64,000 bases of DNA from Persephonella sp964519345 (GTDB lineage Bacteria > Aquificota > Aquificia > Aquificales > Hydrogenothermaceae), in contig CAZFKX010000018.1 of NCBI GenBank assembly GCA_964519345.1, positions 1-64,000 on the forward strand, given 5' to 3'. Under the pieces are notes generated by a model that searched no databases, had not been told where the DNA came from, and was given only the letters and a program-made list of their open reading frames with translations. The position numbers and the translations under genes are program-made. Shown here one piece after another: positions 42,721-51,333 of this stretch; position 1 is the first letter of the stretch, and each line of letters begins with the position of its first letter.

Positions 42721-44001
42721 ATGGAAGAAGGATTTAGTAGGTATTTCTACTACAAAGGAGATCAGCTTTACTGTGAAAATATTCCTATAAAGGAGATAGC
42801 ATCAAAGGTTGGTACTCCGTTTTACCTTTACAGCAAAAGGGCTATATTAGATAAAATAAACCAGTACAAAAGAGCTTTTGAGGATTACGATACATTAATA
42901 TGTTATGCAGCCAAAGCAAATTCAAATTTATCAATACTGAAGATATTTGAGGAAAATGATCTTGGCCTTGATATAGTCTCAGGGGGAGAACTGTATAAAG
43001 CAAAAAAAGCTGGATTTCCTTCAAACAGGATAGTTTACGCAGGAGTTGGCAAAACAGATTTTGAGCTTGAATACGCCATAAGGGAAAACATTCTTTCCTT
43101 TAATGTTGAAAGTGAGATGGAAATAGATGTTCTTGACGAGCTTGCTGAAAAACTCAACAAAACAGTAAGAGTATCAATAAGGGTAAATCCTGATGTAAAT
43201 CCCAAAACTCATCCCTATATATCAACAGGTCTTAGAAAAAGCAAATTTGGTATAGATATTGAAGATGCTTTAAACGTTTATAAAAAAGCTGTAAAGAAAA
43301 AAAATATTGAGGTTATAGGCATACACTGTCATATAGGATCCCAGATAATGGAAATATCTCCTTACATTGAGGCTGTTGAAAAAACTGCCGAACTAATATT
43401 CAGGTTAAAAAAAGAAGGTATTGAACTACAACATTTTGATATCGGTGGGGGAATAGGAATAAAGTATAAGCCTGAGGATAATCCACCTACACCTGACGAT
43501 CTTGCAAAAGCTGTTATTCCAATAGTGAGAAATACCGGACTTAAACTTATAATAGAACCGGGAAGATCTTTAATAGGCGAAGCAGGTGCTCTGATTACTC
43601 AGGTCGTTTTTCTAAAAAATAAAAAAGATAAACATTTTGTAATTGTTGATTCAGGTATGAATGATCTATTGAGACCTGCAATGTATAATGCATATCACCA
43701 TATTCTCTCGATTGAAAAAAAAGAAAAAAAGGTTGTGGCTGATATTGTTGGTCCTATATGCGAAACCGGTGATTTTTTCGCCACCGATAGGGAGATAGAT
43801 GATGTTAATAGAAAAGACTACTTGGCTGTTATGAGTGCAGGTGCTTACGGTTCTTCAATGTCATCTAACTACAATGTAAGACCAAGAGCTGCTGAAGTAC
43901 TTGTTTCTGACAGCAGTTTTTATCTTATAAAAGAAAGAGAAGACTACAGCTATATAACAAAACTTGAAGAAGATGCTATGGTTTCTTTAACAACAGAATA
44001 A
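42721..44001 (+). CDS. lysA: Diaminopimelate decarboxylase
   Basis: Last step of lysine synthesis, PLP dependent. The 426 residues include the PLP lysine in CYAAKANSNLSIL near 63, GIHCHIGSQI, DIGGGIGI, EPGRSLIGEAG, and PICETGDFF with the catalytic cysteine. Preceded by TGGAGG. purD starts 25 bases later. Confidence 0.95.
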   Translation: MEEGFSRYFYYKGDQLYCENIPIKEIASKVGTPFYLYSKRAILDKINQYKRAFEDYDTLICYAAKANSNLSILKIFEENDLGLDIVSGGELYKAKKAGFPSNRIVYAGVGKTDFELEYAIRENILSFNVESEMEIDVLDELAEKLNKTVRVSIRVNPDVNPKTHPYISTGLRKSKFGIDIEDALNVYKKAVKKKNIEVIGIHCHIGSQIMEISPYIEAVEKTAELIFRLKKEGIELQHFDIGGGIGIKYKPEDNPPTPDDLAKAVIPIVRNTGLKLIIEPGRSLIGEAGALITQVVFLKNKKDKHFVIVDSGMNDLLRPAMYNAYHHILSIEKKEKKVVADIVGPICETGDFFATDREIDDVNRKDYLAVMSAGAYGSSMSSNYNVRPRAAEVLVSDSSFYLIKEREDYSYITKLEEDAMVSLTTE

Positions 44002-44026
44002 TAAACAGAATACAGGAGAGGTGTAG

Positions 44027-45316
44027 ATGAAAGTTTTAGTTGTAGGAAACGGTGGTAGAGAGCATGCTCTTGCATGGAAAATAAAACAGAGTCCTCTTGT
44101 AAAGCATCTGTACTGTGCAAAAGGCAACGCTGGTATTTGGCAGATAGCTAAAAAAGTTGATATATCTCCCACAGATATTAAAAATCTTGTAAATTTTGCA
44201 AAAACGGAAGGTATAGATCTTACAGTCGTTGGTCCTGAACAGCCACTTTCAGAAGGAATTGTCGATGCCTTTGAAAAAGCTGGACTAAAGATATTCGGTC
44301 ATAAAAAATCTGCTGCTATACTTGAAGCAAGTAAAGTTTTCGCAAAAAACTTTATGAAAAAGTATGGAATTCCAACAGCATTTTACGAAACTTTTGATAA
44401 AGAAAAAGAGGCGATTGAATTTGTTAAAAGAATGGGAACACCAATTGTTATCAAAGCCGATGGACTCGCAGCAGGAAAAGGTGTTGTTATTGCAAATACG
44501 GAAGAAGAAGCTATAAGTACAATCAGAGATATGTTCGGTGGAAGATTTGGAGAGGCAAGTAAAAGAATAGTTATAGAAGAGTTTCTGACCGGAGAAGAGG
44601 CCTCTTATATAGCAATGGTAAAAGGAGATAAGCTTGTTCCGATGGCTACATCTCAGGATCACAAAAGGGTTTTTGATAATGATAAGGGGCCTAATACAGG
44701 TGGAATGGGAGCATATTCTCCAGCACCACTTGTAACACCTGAAATAGAAAAAGAGATACTTGAGAAAATAATGTACCCAACTTTAAAAGGTATGCAGTCA
44801 GAAGGAAGAGAGTTGTCAGGATTTCTTTATGCTGGACTTATGATAGGAGAAAAAGGGATAAATGTTCTTGAATTTAATGTAAGAATGGGAGATCCAGAAA
44901 CTCAACCAATCATGAGAAGACTTAAAAGCGATCTTGTTGAACATATGCTTGACATACTTGAAGATAGAATAGATGAAGTAAAACCACAATGGAGCAAAAA
45001 TTATTCAATAGGCGTTGTTATGGCATCTGCAGGATATCCTGGAAAGTATGAAAAAGGAAAAGAGATTGTTGGAATTGAAGAAGCAGAAAAAGATCCTGAC
45101 GTTGTTGTTTTCCATGCAGGAACAGATATAAAGGACGGAAAAATAATAACATCAGGAGGAAGGGTCCTCACTGTGACAGCAACAGGAAAAACCCTAACAG
45201 AAGCTAAAGAAAAAGTTTACAAAGCTGTGGAAAAAATAAAGTTTGAAGGAGCCCATTACAGAAAAGATATAGGGGATAAAGGAATAAAAAGGCTAAAAAA
45301 ACTTGGAATAGAATAA
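44027..45316 (+). CDS. purD: Phosphoribosylamine-glycine ligase
   Basis: Purine synthesis, ATP-grasp enzyme of 429 residues. GNGGREHALAWK near 8, VVGPEQPLSEGIVDAF, KADGLAAGKGV, NTGGMGAYSPAP and FNVRMGDPETQ are diagnostic. Probably an operon with lysA. Confidence 0.96.
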   Translation: MKVLVVGNGGREHALAWKIKQSPLVKHLYCAKGNAGIWQIAKKVDISPTDIKNLVNFAKTEGIDLTVVGPEQPLSEGIVDAFEKAGLKIFGHKKSAAILEASKVFAKNFMKKYGIPTAFYETFDKEKEAIEFVKRMGTPIVIKADGLAAGKGVVIANTEEEAISTIRDMFGGRFGEASKRIVIEEFLTGEEASYIAMVKGDKLVPMATSQDHKRVFDNDKGPNTGGMGAYSPAPLVTPEIEKEILEKIMYPTLKGMQSEGRELSGFLYAGLMIGEKGINVLEFNVRMGDPETQPIMRRLKSDLVEHMLDILEDRIDEVKPQWSKNYSIGVVMASAGYPGKYEKGKEIVGIEEAEKDPDVVVFHAGTDIKDGKIITSGGRVLTVTATGKTLTEAKEKVYKAVEKIKFEGAHYRKDIGDKGIKRLKKLGIE

Positions 45317-45370
45317 ATTTCACATGATAATTAATCTCAATTATAGAAAATATTTTTTTGTTGATTTATA

Positions 45371-45396
45371 ATTAAAACAAAACTTTTAGTTTTAAT
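45371..45396 (+). promoter_or_regulatory. Inverted repeat upstream of sdhA/frdA
   Basis: ATTAAAAC and GTTTTAAT (8 bases each, 10-base spacer) lie directly before the ribosome site of the flavoprotein gene. A possible operator, or chance in AT-rich DNA. Confidence 0.35.
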
Positions 45397-45411
45397 GTAA
45401 GGAGGGTTCTT

Positions 45412-47121
45412 ATGCTTAAGTATGATGTTTTGATTGTAGGCGCAGGTGGTGCAGGACTGATGGCAGCCCTTGAAGCAAGTAAAGCAAAGGATGTAAAAGT
45501 TGCTGTAGTGACAAAAGTTTACCCAACAAGATCCCATACAGGAGCAGCACAGGGAGGAATAAACGCTGCCCTTGCTAATGTTGATTCTTCAGACAGTCCA
45601 GAAGTTCACACCTTTGACACTGTAAAGGGTAGTGATTATCTGGGAGATCAGGATGCAATTGAATATATGTGTCAGGAAGCTCCAAAAAGAATATATGAGC
45701 TTGAACATCTTGGTGTTCCATTCTCAAGGCTTCCTGACGGAAGGATAGCACAAAGACCTTTTGGTGGCGCAGGATTTCCAAGAACATGTTATGCAGCAGA
45801 TAAGACAGGTCACGTTATACTCCATACTTTATACGAGCAGTGTTTAAAAAATAACGTAGAATTCCTAAACGAATGGTTTGTTAAAGAATTAATAGTTGAT
45901 AATGGTGAAGTAAAAGGAATAATAGCTATTGATATAAGAAATGGCGAGGTTCACGCAATTCAGACAAAAGCTGTAATATTTGCTACAGGCGGATACGCAA
46001 GGGTTTACTGGGTTAGAAATACAAATGCGATCGGCTCCACAGGAGACGGTATGGCAATCTGTTATAGAGCTGGAATCCCTTTAAAGGATATGGAATTTGT
46101 TCAATTTCATCCAACAGGTTTGAGATCAACGGGAATTCTTGTAACAGAAGGTGCAAGAGGTGAAGGAGGATATCTGATCAATAATAAGGGTGAAAGATTT
46201 ATGGAAAAATACGCTCCAGAAAAGATGGAACTTGCTCCAAGGGATATGGTTGCAAGAGCTATGGAAACAGAGATAATTGAAGGAAGAGGTTGGGGCGAGG
46301 GAATGATGGCTTATGTTCACCTTGATCTTAGACATCTTGGAGCAAAAAAAATAAAAGAAAGGCTTCCACAGATCAGAATGCTTGCTATAGATTTTGAGGG
46401 AGTTGATCCTATAGAAGAACCAATCCCTGTCAGACCAACAGCTCACTACTCAATGGGGGGTATCCATGTAGAGGATTATAAAACTTCAATGACTCCTGTA
46501 AAAGGAGTGTATGCTGTTGGAGAATGTGCCTGTGTATCTGTTCATGGTGCAAACAGACTTGGTGGAAACTCTCTCCTTGATCTTGTAGTCTTCGGAAAAC
46601 CAGCAGGAGCGGCAGCTGTTGAGTATGCAAGAAACAAACCTGAAGATACAACATTCAACCTGAAAGCTGAAGAGGAAAGAGCAAGAAAAGAGATTGAGGA
46701 GCTCTTAAGAAAAGAAAGTAAAGAAAATATAAATGATATAAGAATTGAGATGGCTCAGACCATGTGGGATAAAGTTGGTATTTTTAGAGAAGAAAAACCT
46801 ATGCTTGAAGCTATAGAAAAAATAAAAGAACTGAAAGAAAGATATAAAAATCTTGCACCTGGCGACAGCGGAAAGCTTTTCAATACAGCACTTATAAACT
46901 ATCTTGAGCTTGGATTTTTACTTGACCTTGCAGAAGCTATAGCAATAACTGCAGAAATGAGAAAAGAATCAAGAGGTGCTCATGCAAGAAGAGATTATCC
47001 GAAAAGAGATGATGAAAACTTCCTGAAGCATTCCCTTTCCTACTATACAGAAGATGGACCAAAAGTAGAATACTCAGATGTTAGAATAACAAAGTACGAA
47101 CCTCAAGAAAGAAAATATTAA
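45412..47121 (+). CDS. sdhA: Succinate dehydrogenase / fumarate reductase flavoprotein subunit
   Basis: Interconverts succinate and fumarate in the TCA or reductive TCA cycle with covalent FAD. 569 residues: dinucleotide fold VGAGGAGLMAALEAS at 10-24, the FAD-histidine motif SHTGAAQGGINAAL near 43, FHPTG, and RPTAHYSMGGIHV. Direction cannot be told from this subunit, so frdA is equally apt. The iron-sulphur and membrane subunits are not in the window. GGAGGG ribosome site; terminator follows. Confidence 0.93.
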   Translation: MLKYDVLIVGAGGAGLMAALEASKAKDVKVAVVTKVYPTRSHTGAAQGGINAALANVDSSDSPEVHTFDTVKGSDYLGDQDAIEYMCQEAPKRIYELEHLGVPFSRLPDGRIAQRPFGGAGFPRTCYAADKTGHVILHTLYEQCLKNNVEFLNEWFVKELIVDNGEVKGIIAIDIRNGEVHAIQTKAVIFATGGYARVYWVRNTNAIGSTGDGMAICYRAGIPLKDMEFVQFHPTGLRSTGILVTEGARGEGGYLINNKGERFMEKYAPEKMELAPRDMVARAMETEIIEGRGWGEGMMAYVHLDLRHLGAKKIKERLPQIRMLAIDFEGVDPIEEPIPVRPTAHYSMGGIHVEDYKTSMTPVKGVYAVGECACVSVHGANRLGGNSLLDLVVFGKPAGAAAVEYARNKPEDTTFNLKAEEERARKEIEELLRKESKENINDIRIEMAQTMWDKVGIFREEKPMLEAIEKIKELKERYKNLAPGDSGKLFNTALINYLELGFLLDLAEAIAITAEMRKESRGAHARRDYPKRDDENFLKHSLSYYTEDGPKVEYSDVRITKYEPQERKY

Positions 47122-47123
47122 TA

Positions 47124-47150
47124 AAAAAAGGGGGATTTATATCCCCTTTT
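47124..47150 (+). terminator. Intrinsic terminator after sdhA/frdA
   Basis: GGGGAT-TTAT-ATCCCC stem (47131-47146) flanked by AAAAAAG and TTTT, right after the stop. This separates the flavoprotein gene from the pyrK-like gene. Confidence 0.75.
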
Positions 47151-47216
47151 CACCACCAACTTTCCTCTCTAAAAGTGTTATAAAATATACTCATCAGTAA
47201 TTTCAGGAGAAAAAAG

Positions 47217-47996
47217 TTGATATATGACAGAAAATACAAAATAGTTGAAAACAGACATATATCAGGCATAACCTGGCTTTTAAGAGTTAATGCTCCAGAA
47301 CTTAAATATGCTCCAGCTGGATCCTTTGTCATGATCAAACCAACACACGATTATATATATGATCCAATGATGAGAAGAGCTTTTGCGATCGCTGACATAC
47401 AGGAAGATGATATTCTTATATTCTATGATGTTTATGGGAAAGGAACCAAAGCACTTACAGAAAGAAGGGAAGGAGAAGAGATCGAGATACTTGCACCCTT
47501 AGGTAAAAATTTCTTTCCTGAGATTTTTGACCATTACATACTCATTGGTGGAGGTGTTGGTTTTGCAGGTCTTTCGCTTTTTATGAGAAGACTAAAAGAA
47601 AAAGGAAAATCCTTCAGAGCTATCTATGGTGTAAGGAGAAAAGAGCAGCTTTCAATGCTTGACTGGATTATAGAAAATGGGTTTAAGAATGATGTTACTG
47701 TATATACTGAAGATGGTAGTTATGGAATAAAAGGTCTTGTTACTAAAGATCTTGAATATTTAGTTAAAGAAAAAGAGAATACGGGACTTATGGTATGCGG
47801 TCCAAAAGGAATGATGAAAGCGGTAGTTAATCTGGCTAAAAAAACAGGTACTCCCGTTTATCTCTCTCTTGAGAGCAAAATGGCCTGTGGTTTTGGAATA
47901 TGTATAGGATGTGTTGTAAAAGATACTGAAAAAAACAGTTACCTAAGAGTATGTTATGAAGGTCCGGTTTTTAACGGATACAGAATACAGCTATAA
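47217..47996 (+). CDS. pyrK: Dihydroorotate dehydrogenase electron-transfer subunit-like (PyrK)
   Basis: FAD and [2Fe-2S] protein that passes electrons between NAD and a partner. 259 residues: FAD domain with RRAFAIAD, NAD domain with LIGGGVGFAGLSLFM, and C-terminal CGFGICIGCVVKD plus RVCYEGPVF, the PyrK four-cysteine cluster site. PyrD is not adjacent, so the partner is not shown. Start is TTG with AGGAG eight bases before. Confidence 0.85.
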   Translation: MIYDRKYKIVENRHISGITWLLRVNAPELKYAPAGSFVMIKPTHDYIYDPMMRRAFAIADIQEDDILIFYDVYGKGTKALTERREGEEIEILAPLGKNFFPEIFDHYILIGGGVGFAGLSLFMRRLKEKGKSFRAIYGVRRKEQLSMLDWIIENGFKNDVTVYTEDGSYGIKGLVTKDLEYLVKEKENTGLMVCGPKGMMKAVVNLAKKTGTPVYLSLESKMACGFGICIGCVVKDTEKNSYLRVCYEGPVFNGYRIQL

Positions 47997-48006
47997 GGAG
48001 ACTTCT

Positions 48007-48489
48007 ATGAAATATGAGATAACTAAAAGATTCAAGTTTGAGGCTGGACATAGAGTATGGAAACAAAACTTAACGTCTGGAAAGGGTGCAAAACTTATGG
48101 ATAAAGAGATCCCACCAAACCCCTGCATTAATATTCACGGACATAGTTACAAAGTAGAAGTAACTGTAGGTTCTGACACCCTGAACGAACAAGAGATGGT
48201 AATAGATTTTTACCATATTAAATCAGCCCTTAAGGATCTTATAGATAATCAGCTTGATCACTCATTTATAATTGATAAAAACGATCCGCTTTTTCCAAAA
48301 TTTAAAGAAAATTTTGGTTTTTTAAAACTCACTGTAGTAGATTTCTGTCCTACGGCAGAAGCACTGGCTAAGTTTATCTACGACTTTTTAGAAAAAAAAT
48401 TAGAGGAAGCAGAACTGCTTGATGAAATAAAGGTTGTATCCGTAACAATTTGGGAAACAGAAACAGGAAAAGCGGTCTATAAGGGATAA
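48007..48489 (+). CDS. queD: 6-carboxy-5,6,7,8-tetrahydropterin synthase family protein
   Basis: Step in queuosine precursor synthesis from dihydroneopterin triphosphate. 160 residues: FEAGHRVW, zinc histidines in CINIHGHSYKVEV, VIDFYHIKSAL, LDHSF and PTAEALAKFIYD. The ATG at 48007 follows AAGGAG and starts after the pyrK stop; an earlier in-frame start at 47956 would overlap pyrK by 41 bases. A separate pterin role is possible. Confidence 0.88.
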   Translation: MKYEITKRFKFEAGHRVWKQNLTSGKGAKLMDKEIPPNPCINIHGHSYKVEVTVGSDTLNEQEMVIDFYHIKSALKDLIDNQLDHSFIIDKNDPLFPKFKENFGFLKLTVVDFCPTAEALAKFIYDFLEKKLEEAELLDEIKVVSVTIWETETGKAVYKG

Positions 48490-48491
48490 AG

Positions 48492-48611
48492 ATGGAAATT
48501 TTTTATATAGGCATAGTTATATTCATAATGGTATCCATAACTGTCATTTACTTTTTTGTAGGTTACAAATTCATAAAAAAACATAAAGAGGAAAGAGATG
48601 GCAATAATTAA
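48492..48611 (+). CDS. 39-residue single-pass membrane protein
   Basis: ATG at 48492, two bases after the queD stop, with AAGGG upstream; stop at 48609-48611. Residues 3-24 form one membrane helix (IFYIGIVIFIMVSITVIYFF), then a basic tail KFIKKHKEERDGNN. It overlaps the next gene by 14 bases. Too short to assign; the good spacing and hydrophobic helix make it a plausible real gene. Confidence 0.55.
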   Translation: MEIFYIGIVIFIMVSITVIYFFVGYKFIKKHKEERDGNN

Positions 48612-49116
48612 GCCTTATAAAGGAAAGTACCCAAAAATTCATCCCTCAGCTTTCATAGCGGAAAATGCTGTAATTATAGGAGATGTAGAAATCGGTGAGG
48701 ACTGTTCTATTTGGTACAACGTTGTTATAAGAGGTGATGTTAATTACATAAGAATAGGTGATAGAACAAATATACAGGATGGAACGGTAATTCACGTAGA
48801 TCATAAAAAATATCCAACTATTATTGGTAAAGAGGTTACTATAGGTCATAATGTTATGCTTCACGCATGTACTATAGAAGACAGATGCCTTATAGGGATG
48901 TCAGCCACAATCATGGATGGTGTAACGGTAGGAAAGGAAAGTATCATAGGAGCGGGAGCAGTTGTAACCCCTGAAAAAAAAATAGAATCAAGGTCTTTAT
49001 GGACTGGATCTCCGGCAAGATTTAAAAGGAATCTTACTGAAGATGAATTAAACTGGCTTGAGAGATCATATCAGAACTATATCAGATATAAAAATTCCTA
49101 CCTCAATCAGTTATAA
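48598..49116 (+). CDS. Gamma-class carbonic anhydrase-like hexapeptide protein
   Basis: Left-handed beta-helix trimer of 172 residues. It keeps RGDVNYIRIGDRTNIQDGTV and the three metal histidines: one in VIHVDH, then IGHNVMLHA. This is the gamma-CA/PaaY/YrdA branch, which binds zinc; whether it hydrates CO2 is not certain. GAGGAAAG precedes the ATG. Lies in the queD-to-HU run. Confidence 0.85.
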   Translation: MAIIKPYKGKYPKIHPSAFIAENAVIIGDVEIGEDCSIWYNVVIRGDVNYIRIGDRTNIQDGTVIHVDHKKYPTIIGKEVTIGHNVMLHACTIEDRCLIGMSATIMDGVTVGKESIIGAGAVVTPEKKIESRSLWTGSPARFKRNLTEDELNWLERSYQNYIRYKNSYLNQL

Positions 49117-49156
49117 TATTATAAGCCTTAAAAAAATATTTATCGGAGCGTAGGAT

Positions 49157-49447
49157 ATGACAAAAGCAGAAATTGTAGAATGGATATTGAAAAACAAAAA
49201 TCCTGAAGTATCAAAAAAAGATGTATCAGATGTTGTAAACGCTATTTTTGAAAAAATAATATACGAACTTGTTACAGGAGAAGATGGTCATAAAGTCCAG
49301 ATATCAGGATTTGGTACATTCACAGTTAAAAAAAGAGCTCCAAAAATAGGAAGAAATCCAAAAACTAAAGAAGAAAAATTGATACCTGAGAGATTTGGTA
49401 TATCTTTTAAAGCTGGAAAGCATCTAAAGGAAATTCTTTCTAAATAG
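49157..49447 (+). CDS. HU/IHF family DNA-binding protein
   Basis: 96-residue histone-like DNA-bending protein. TKAEIVEWIL, then ISGFGTFTVKKRAPKIGRNP and the beta-arm region KTKEEKLIPERFGISFKAGKHLK. Family members act as dimers; HU versus IHF cannot be told. tRNA-Pro starts two bases past the stop. Confidence 0.92.
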   Translation: MTKAEIVEWILKNKNPEVSKKDVSDVVNAIFEKIIYELVTGEDGHKVQISGFGTFTVKKRAPKIGRNPKTKEEKLIPERFGISFKAGKHLKEILSK

Positions 49448-49449
49448 TT

Positions 49450-49522
49450 CGGAGCGTAGCTCAGGCGGTAGAGCACTGGCATGGGGGGCCAGAGGTCGGC
49501 GGTTCGAGTCCGCTCGCTCCGA
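49450..49522 (+). tRNA. tRNA-Pro (anticodon GGG)
   Basis: 73 bases fold as a cloverleaf: acceptor CGGAGCG/CGCTCCG, D-arm GCTC/GAGC, anticodon stem CTGGC/GCCAG around ATGGGGG with anticodon GGG and G37, T-arm with TTCGAGT. C1-G72 is the proline tRNA mark. CCA is not encoded. It follows the HU gene by two bases, so it may be processed from its transcript. Confidence 0.93.
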
Positions 49523-49557
49523 CTTTAATATAAACATATTTTGAGGAAAGATCATAT

Positions 49558-50331
49558 ATGAAAAAGTATAAAGTGCTCCTTGTTAATGATGACGGCTACC
49601 AATCTGAAGGTCTTTTATTACTGAGAAAAAAACTATTAGAACAGGATTTTGACGTAATTACTGTAACTCCTGATAGAAATATGTCTGGAACAAGCCATTC
49701 ACTAACGTTTACAAGACCACTAAAAATAGAAAAGCTTGAAGAAAACTTTTACTATATAGTGGACGGCACACCTGCAGATTGTGTTCATCTTGGATATCAT
49801 ATAATCCTAAAAGGGAAAAAACCAGATATTTTAATCTCTGGGATAAATACAGGACCAAATCTGGGAAATGATATCTTCTACTCTGGAACTGTGGGGGCAG
49901 CAAGAGAAGGGACAATATTCGGAATACCGTCTGTAGCCTTTTCTCCGGCATCATCTAAAAATCCTGATTTTAAAGGAATGGCTGATATTGCTGTAAAAAT
50001 CGTAAAACAGATATTACATAAAGGTCTTCCTGATAAAGTTTTCTTAAATGTAACATTTCCTAACATACAGATAAATCATATAAAAGGGTATCTGCTTACA
50101 AGACAGGGAAGAGGGGCGTATAAAGAGGAAATAAAAAAATATATATCTCCGTCAAAAGAAGTATATTACTGGATAGGAGGAGAAGAAGCACTTGAAGAAG
50201 AGTGTGAAAGGGGAACTGATTATACAGCAGTCAGGGAAGGTTATGTATCAATAACACCAATCAGACTTGATCTTACTGATTACAGAGGAATCGAGATTTT
50301 AGAAAAGCTAAGTTTTTTAAATCTTGAGTAA
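49558..50331 (+). CDS. surE: 5'-nucleotidase SurE
   Basis: Metal-dependent phosphatase of nucleoside monophosphates. 257 residues: LLVNDDGYQSEGL near 5, VTPDRNMSGTSHSLT, DGTPADCVHLG, and ISGINTGPNLGNDIFYSGTVGAA in parts. GAGGAAAG precedes the ATG. Last gene before a terminator. Confidence 0.95.
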   Translation: MKKYKVLLVNDDGYQSEGLLLLRKKLLEQDFDVITVTPDRNMSGTSHSLTFTRPLKIEKLEENFYYIVDGTPADCVHLGYHIILKGKKPDILISGINTGPNLGNDIFYSGTVGAAREGTIFGIPSVAFSPASSKNPDFKGMADIAVKIVKQILHKGLPDKVFLNVTFPNIQINHIKGYLLTRQGRGAYKEEIKKYISPSKEVYYWIGGEEALEEECERGTDYTAVREGYVSITPIRLDLTDYRGIEILEKLSFLNLE

Positions 50332-50335
50332 TTTG

Positions 50336-50361
50336 AAAAGGGGGCTAAACAACCCCCTTTT
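50336..50361 (+). terminator. Intrinsic terminator after surE
   Basis: AAAAGGGGG and CCCCCTTTT pair around an eight-base loop, four bases past the stop. Strong symmetric stem with a T-run, probably also usable from the convergent side. Confidence 0.8.
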
Positions 50362-50462
50362 CGTACAGGAAGAATATCCCCAACCCCCTCTATAATTAAC
50401 AGTATTCAAGAATAAATATAGGTTTTAAAAGTATAAAAATCTATAAAAAATACTTAGTGATA

Positions 50463-51320
50463 TCACTCTATATTCTGAACCTGCTGTCTTATTTTTTCCA
50501 ACTGAGTTTTCATCTCAACTGTATATCTGGAAAAGTCTGGCATCTTATTTCCCATTGTATTTATTTCCCTGTGCATCTCCTGACAGAGAAAATCCATCTT
50601 TCTACCAACGGGCTGATCAAGTTCTAAAAGCTCTTTAAATCTTTTTATATGGGTTTTTAATCTAACAATTTCTTCTGTTATATCTATCTTATCAGCGATT
50701 ATTGTTGCCTCAATAAAAGCTCTTTCAGAAAATTCTTCACCTAACAAATCTTTTATTTTTTCAAAAGCTCTATCCTTTGCCCTCGAGATGATCTCTTCCT
50801 TCTGTCTGTCTATCTTTTCTGTAATATTCTGTAGGATCAAAATTCTTTCTTTTATATCTCTTATCAGGTTGTCTCCCTCTTTTTTCCTTTCTGCCTTTAA
50901 TATCTGACAGGCCTCTTCTACAGCATCTAATGTATTTTTTTTAAGCTCTTCGTCAATGAGATTTTCTTCCATCTCAACTGCAATACCAGACGCAATGTCA
51001 TAAATCTTATCATCTGAAGGGGAGAGCTGGATCTCTCTCATAACAGTTTTAACAGTTTCTACAGCTCTTTTTAGATTATCTATATTTATAAAAAGCTTTG
51101 GTTTTTTATATTTTAGATCTATAAAGACCTGAAAACTCCCCCTCTCAAAAAAAGATCTAATAATATTCCTAATATCAAGCTCAACAAAAACTATAAGATC
51201 TCTGTGTCCTTTTACAGAAATATCCATACCCTTTCCGTTTAAAGATTTTATTCTGACAGATATCTCGTAATCATCAAAATCCTGTGTTATATAAGCAAAA
51301 CCTGTCATACTGTAAGGCAT
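50463..51320 (-). CDS. yicC: YicC family protein (endoribonuclease-like)
   Basis: 285 residues matching the YicC/YloC family, reported as RNA-cleaving in some bacteria: MPYSMTGFA at the start, VRIKSLNGKGMDI, and the C-terminal EIVRLKTHIKRF and PVGRKMDFLCQEMHREINT. Last gene of the lpxB-to-yicC run, 13 bases after the MbfA-like gene. Confidence 0.9.
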   Translation of the reverse strand: MPYSMTGFAYITQDFDDYEISVRIKSLNGKGMDISVKGHRDLIVFVELDIRNIIRSFFERGSFQVFIDLKYKKPKLFINIDNLKRAVETVKTVMREIQLSPSDDKIYDIASGIAVEMEENLIDEELKKNTLDAVEEACQILKAERKKEGDNLIRDIKERILILQNITEKIDRQKEEIISRAKDRAFEKIKDLLGEEFSERAFIEATIIADKIDITEEIVRLKTHIKRFKELLELDQPVGRKMDFLCQEMHREINTMGNKMPDFSRYTVEMKTQLEKIRQQVQNIE

Positions 51321-51333
51321 AGCATCCTCCTTT

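Noticed and set aside
47956..48006. Longer QueD start inside pyrK
   Set aside because: It would add 17 residues without similarity to QueD and overlap pyrK; AAGGAG is at 47996.
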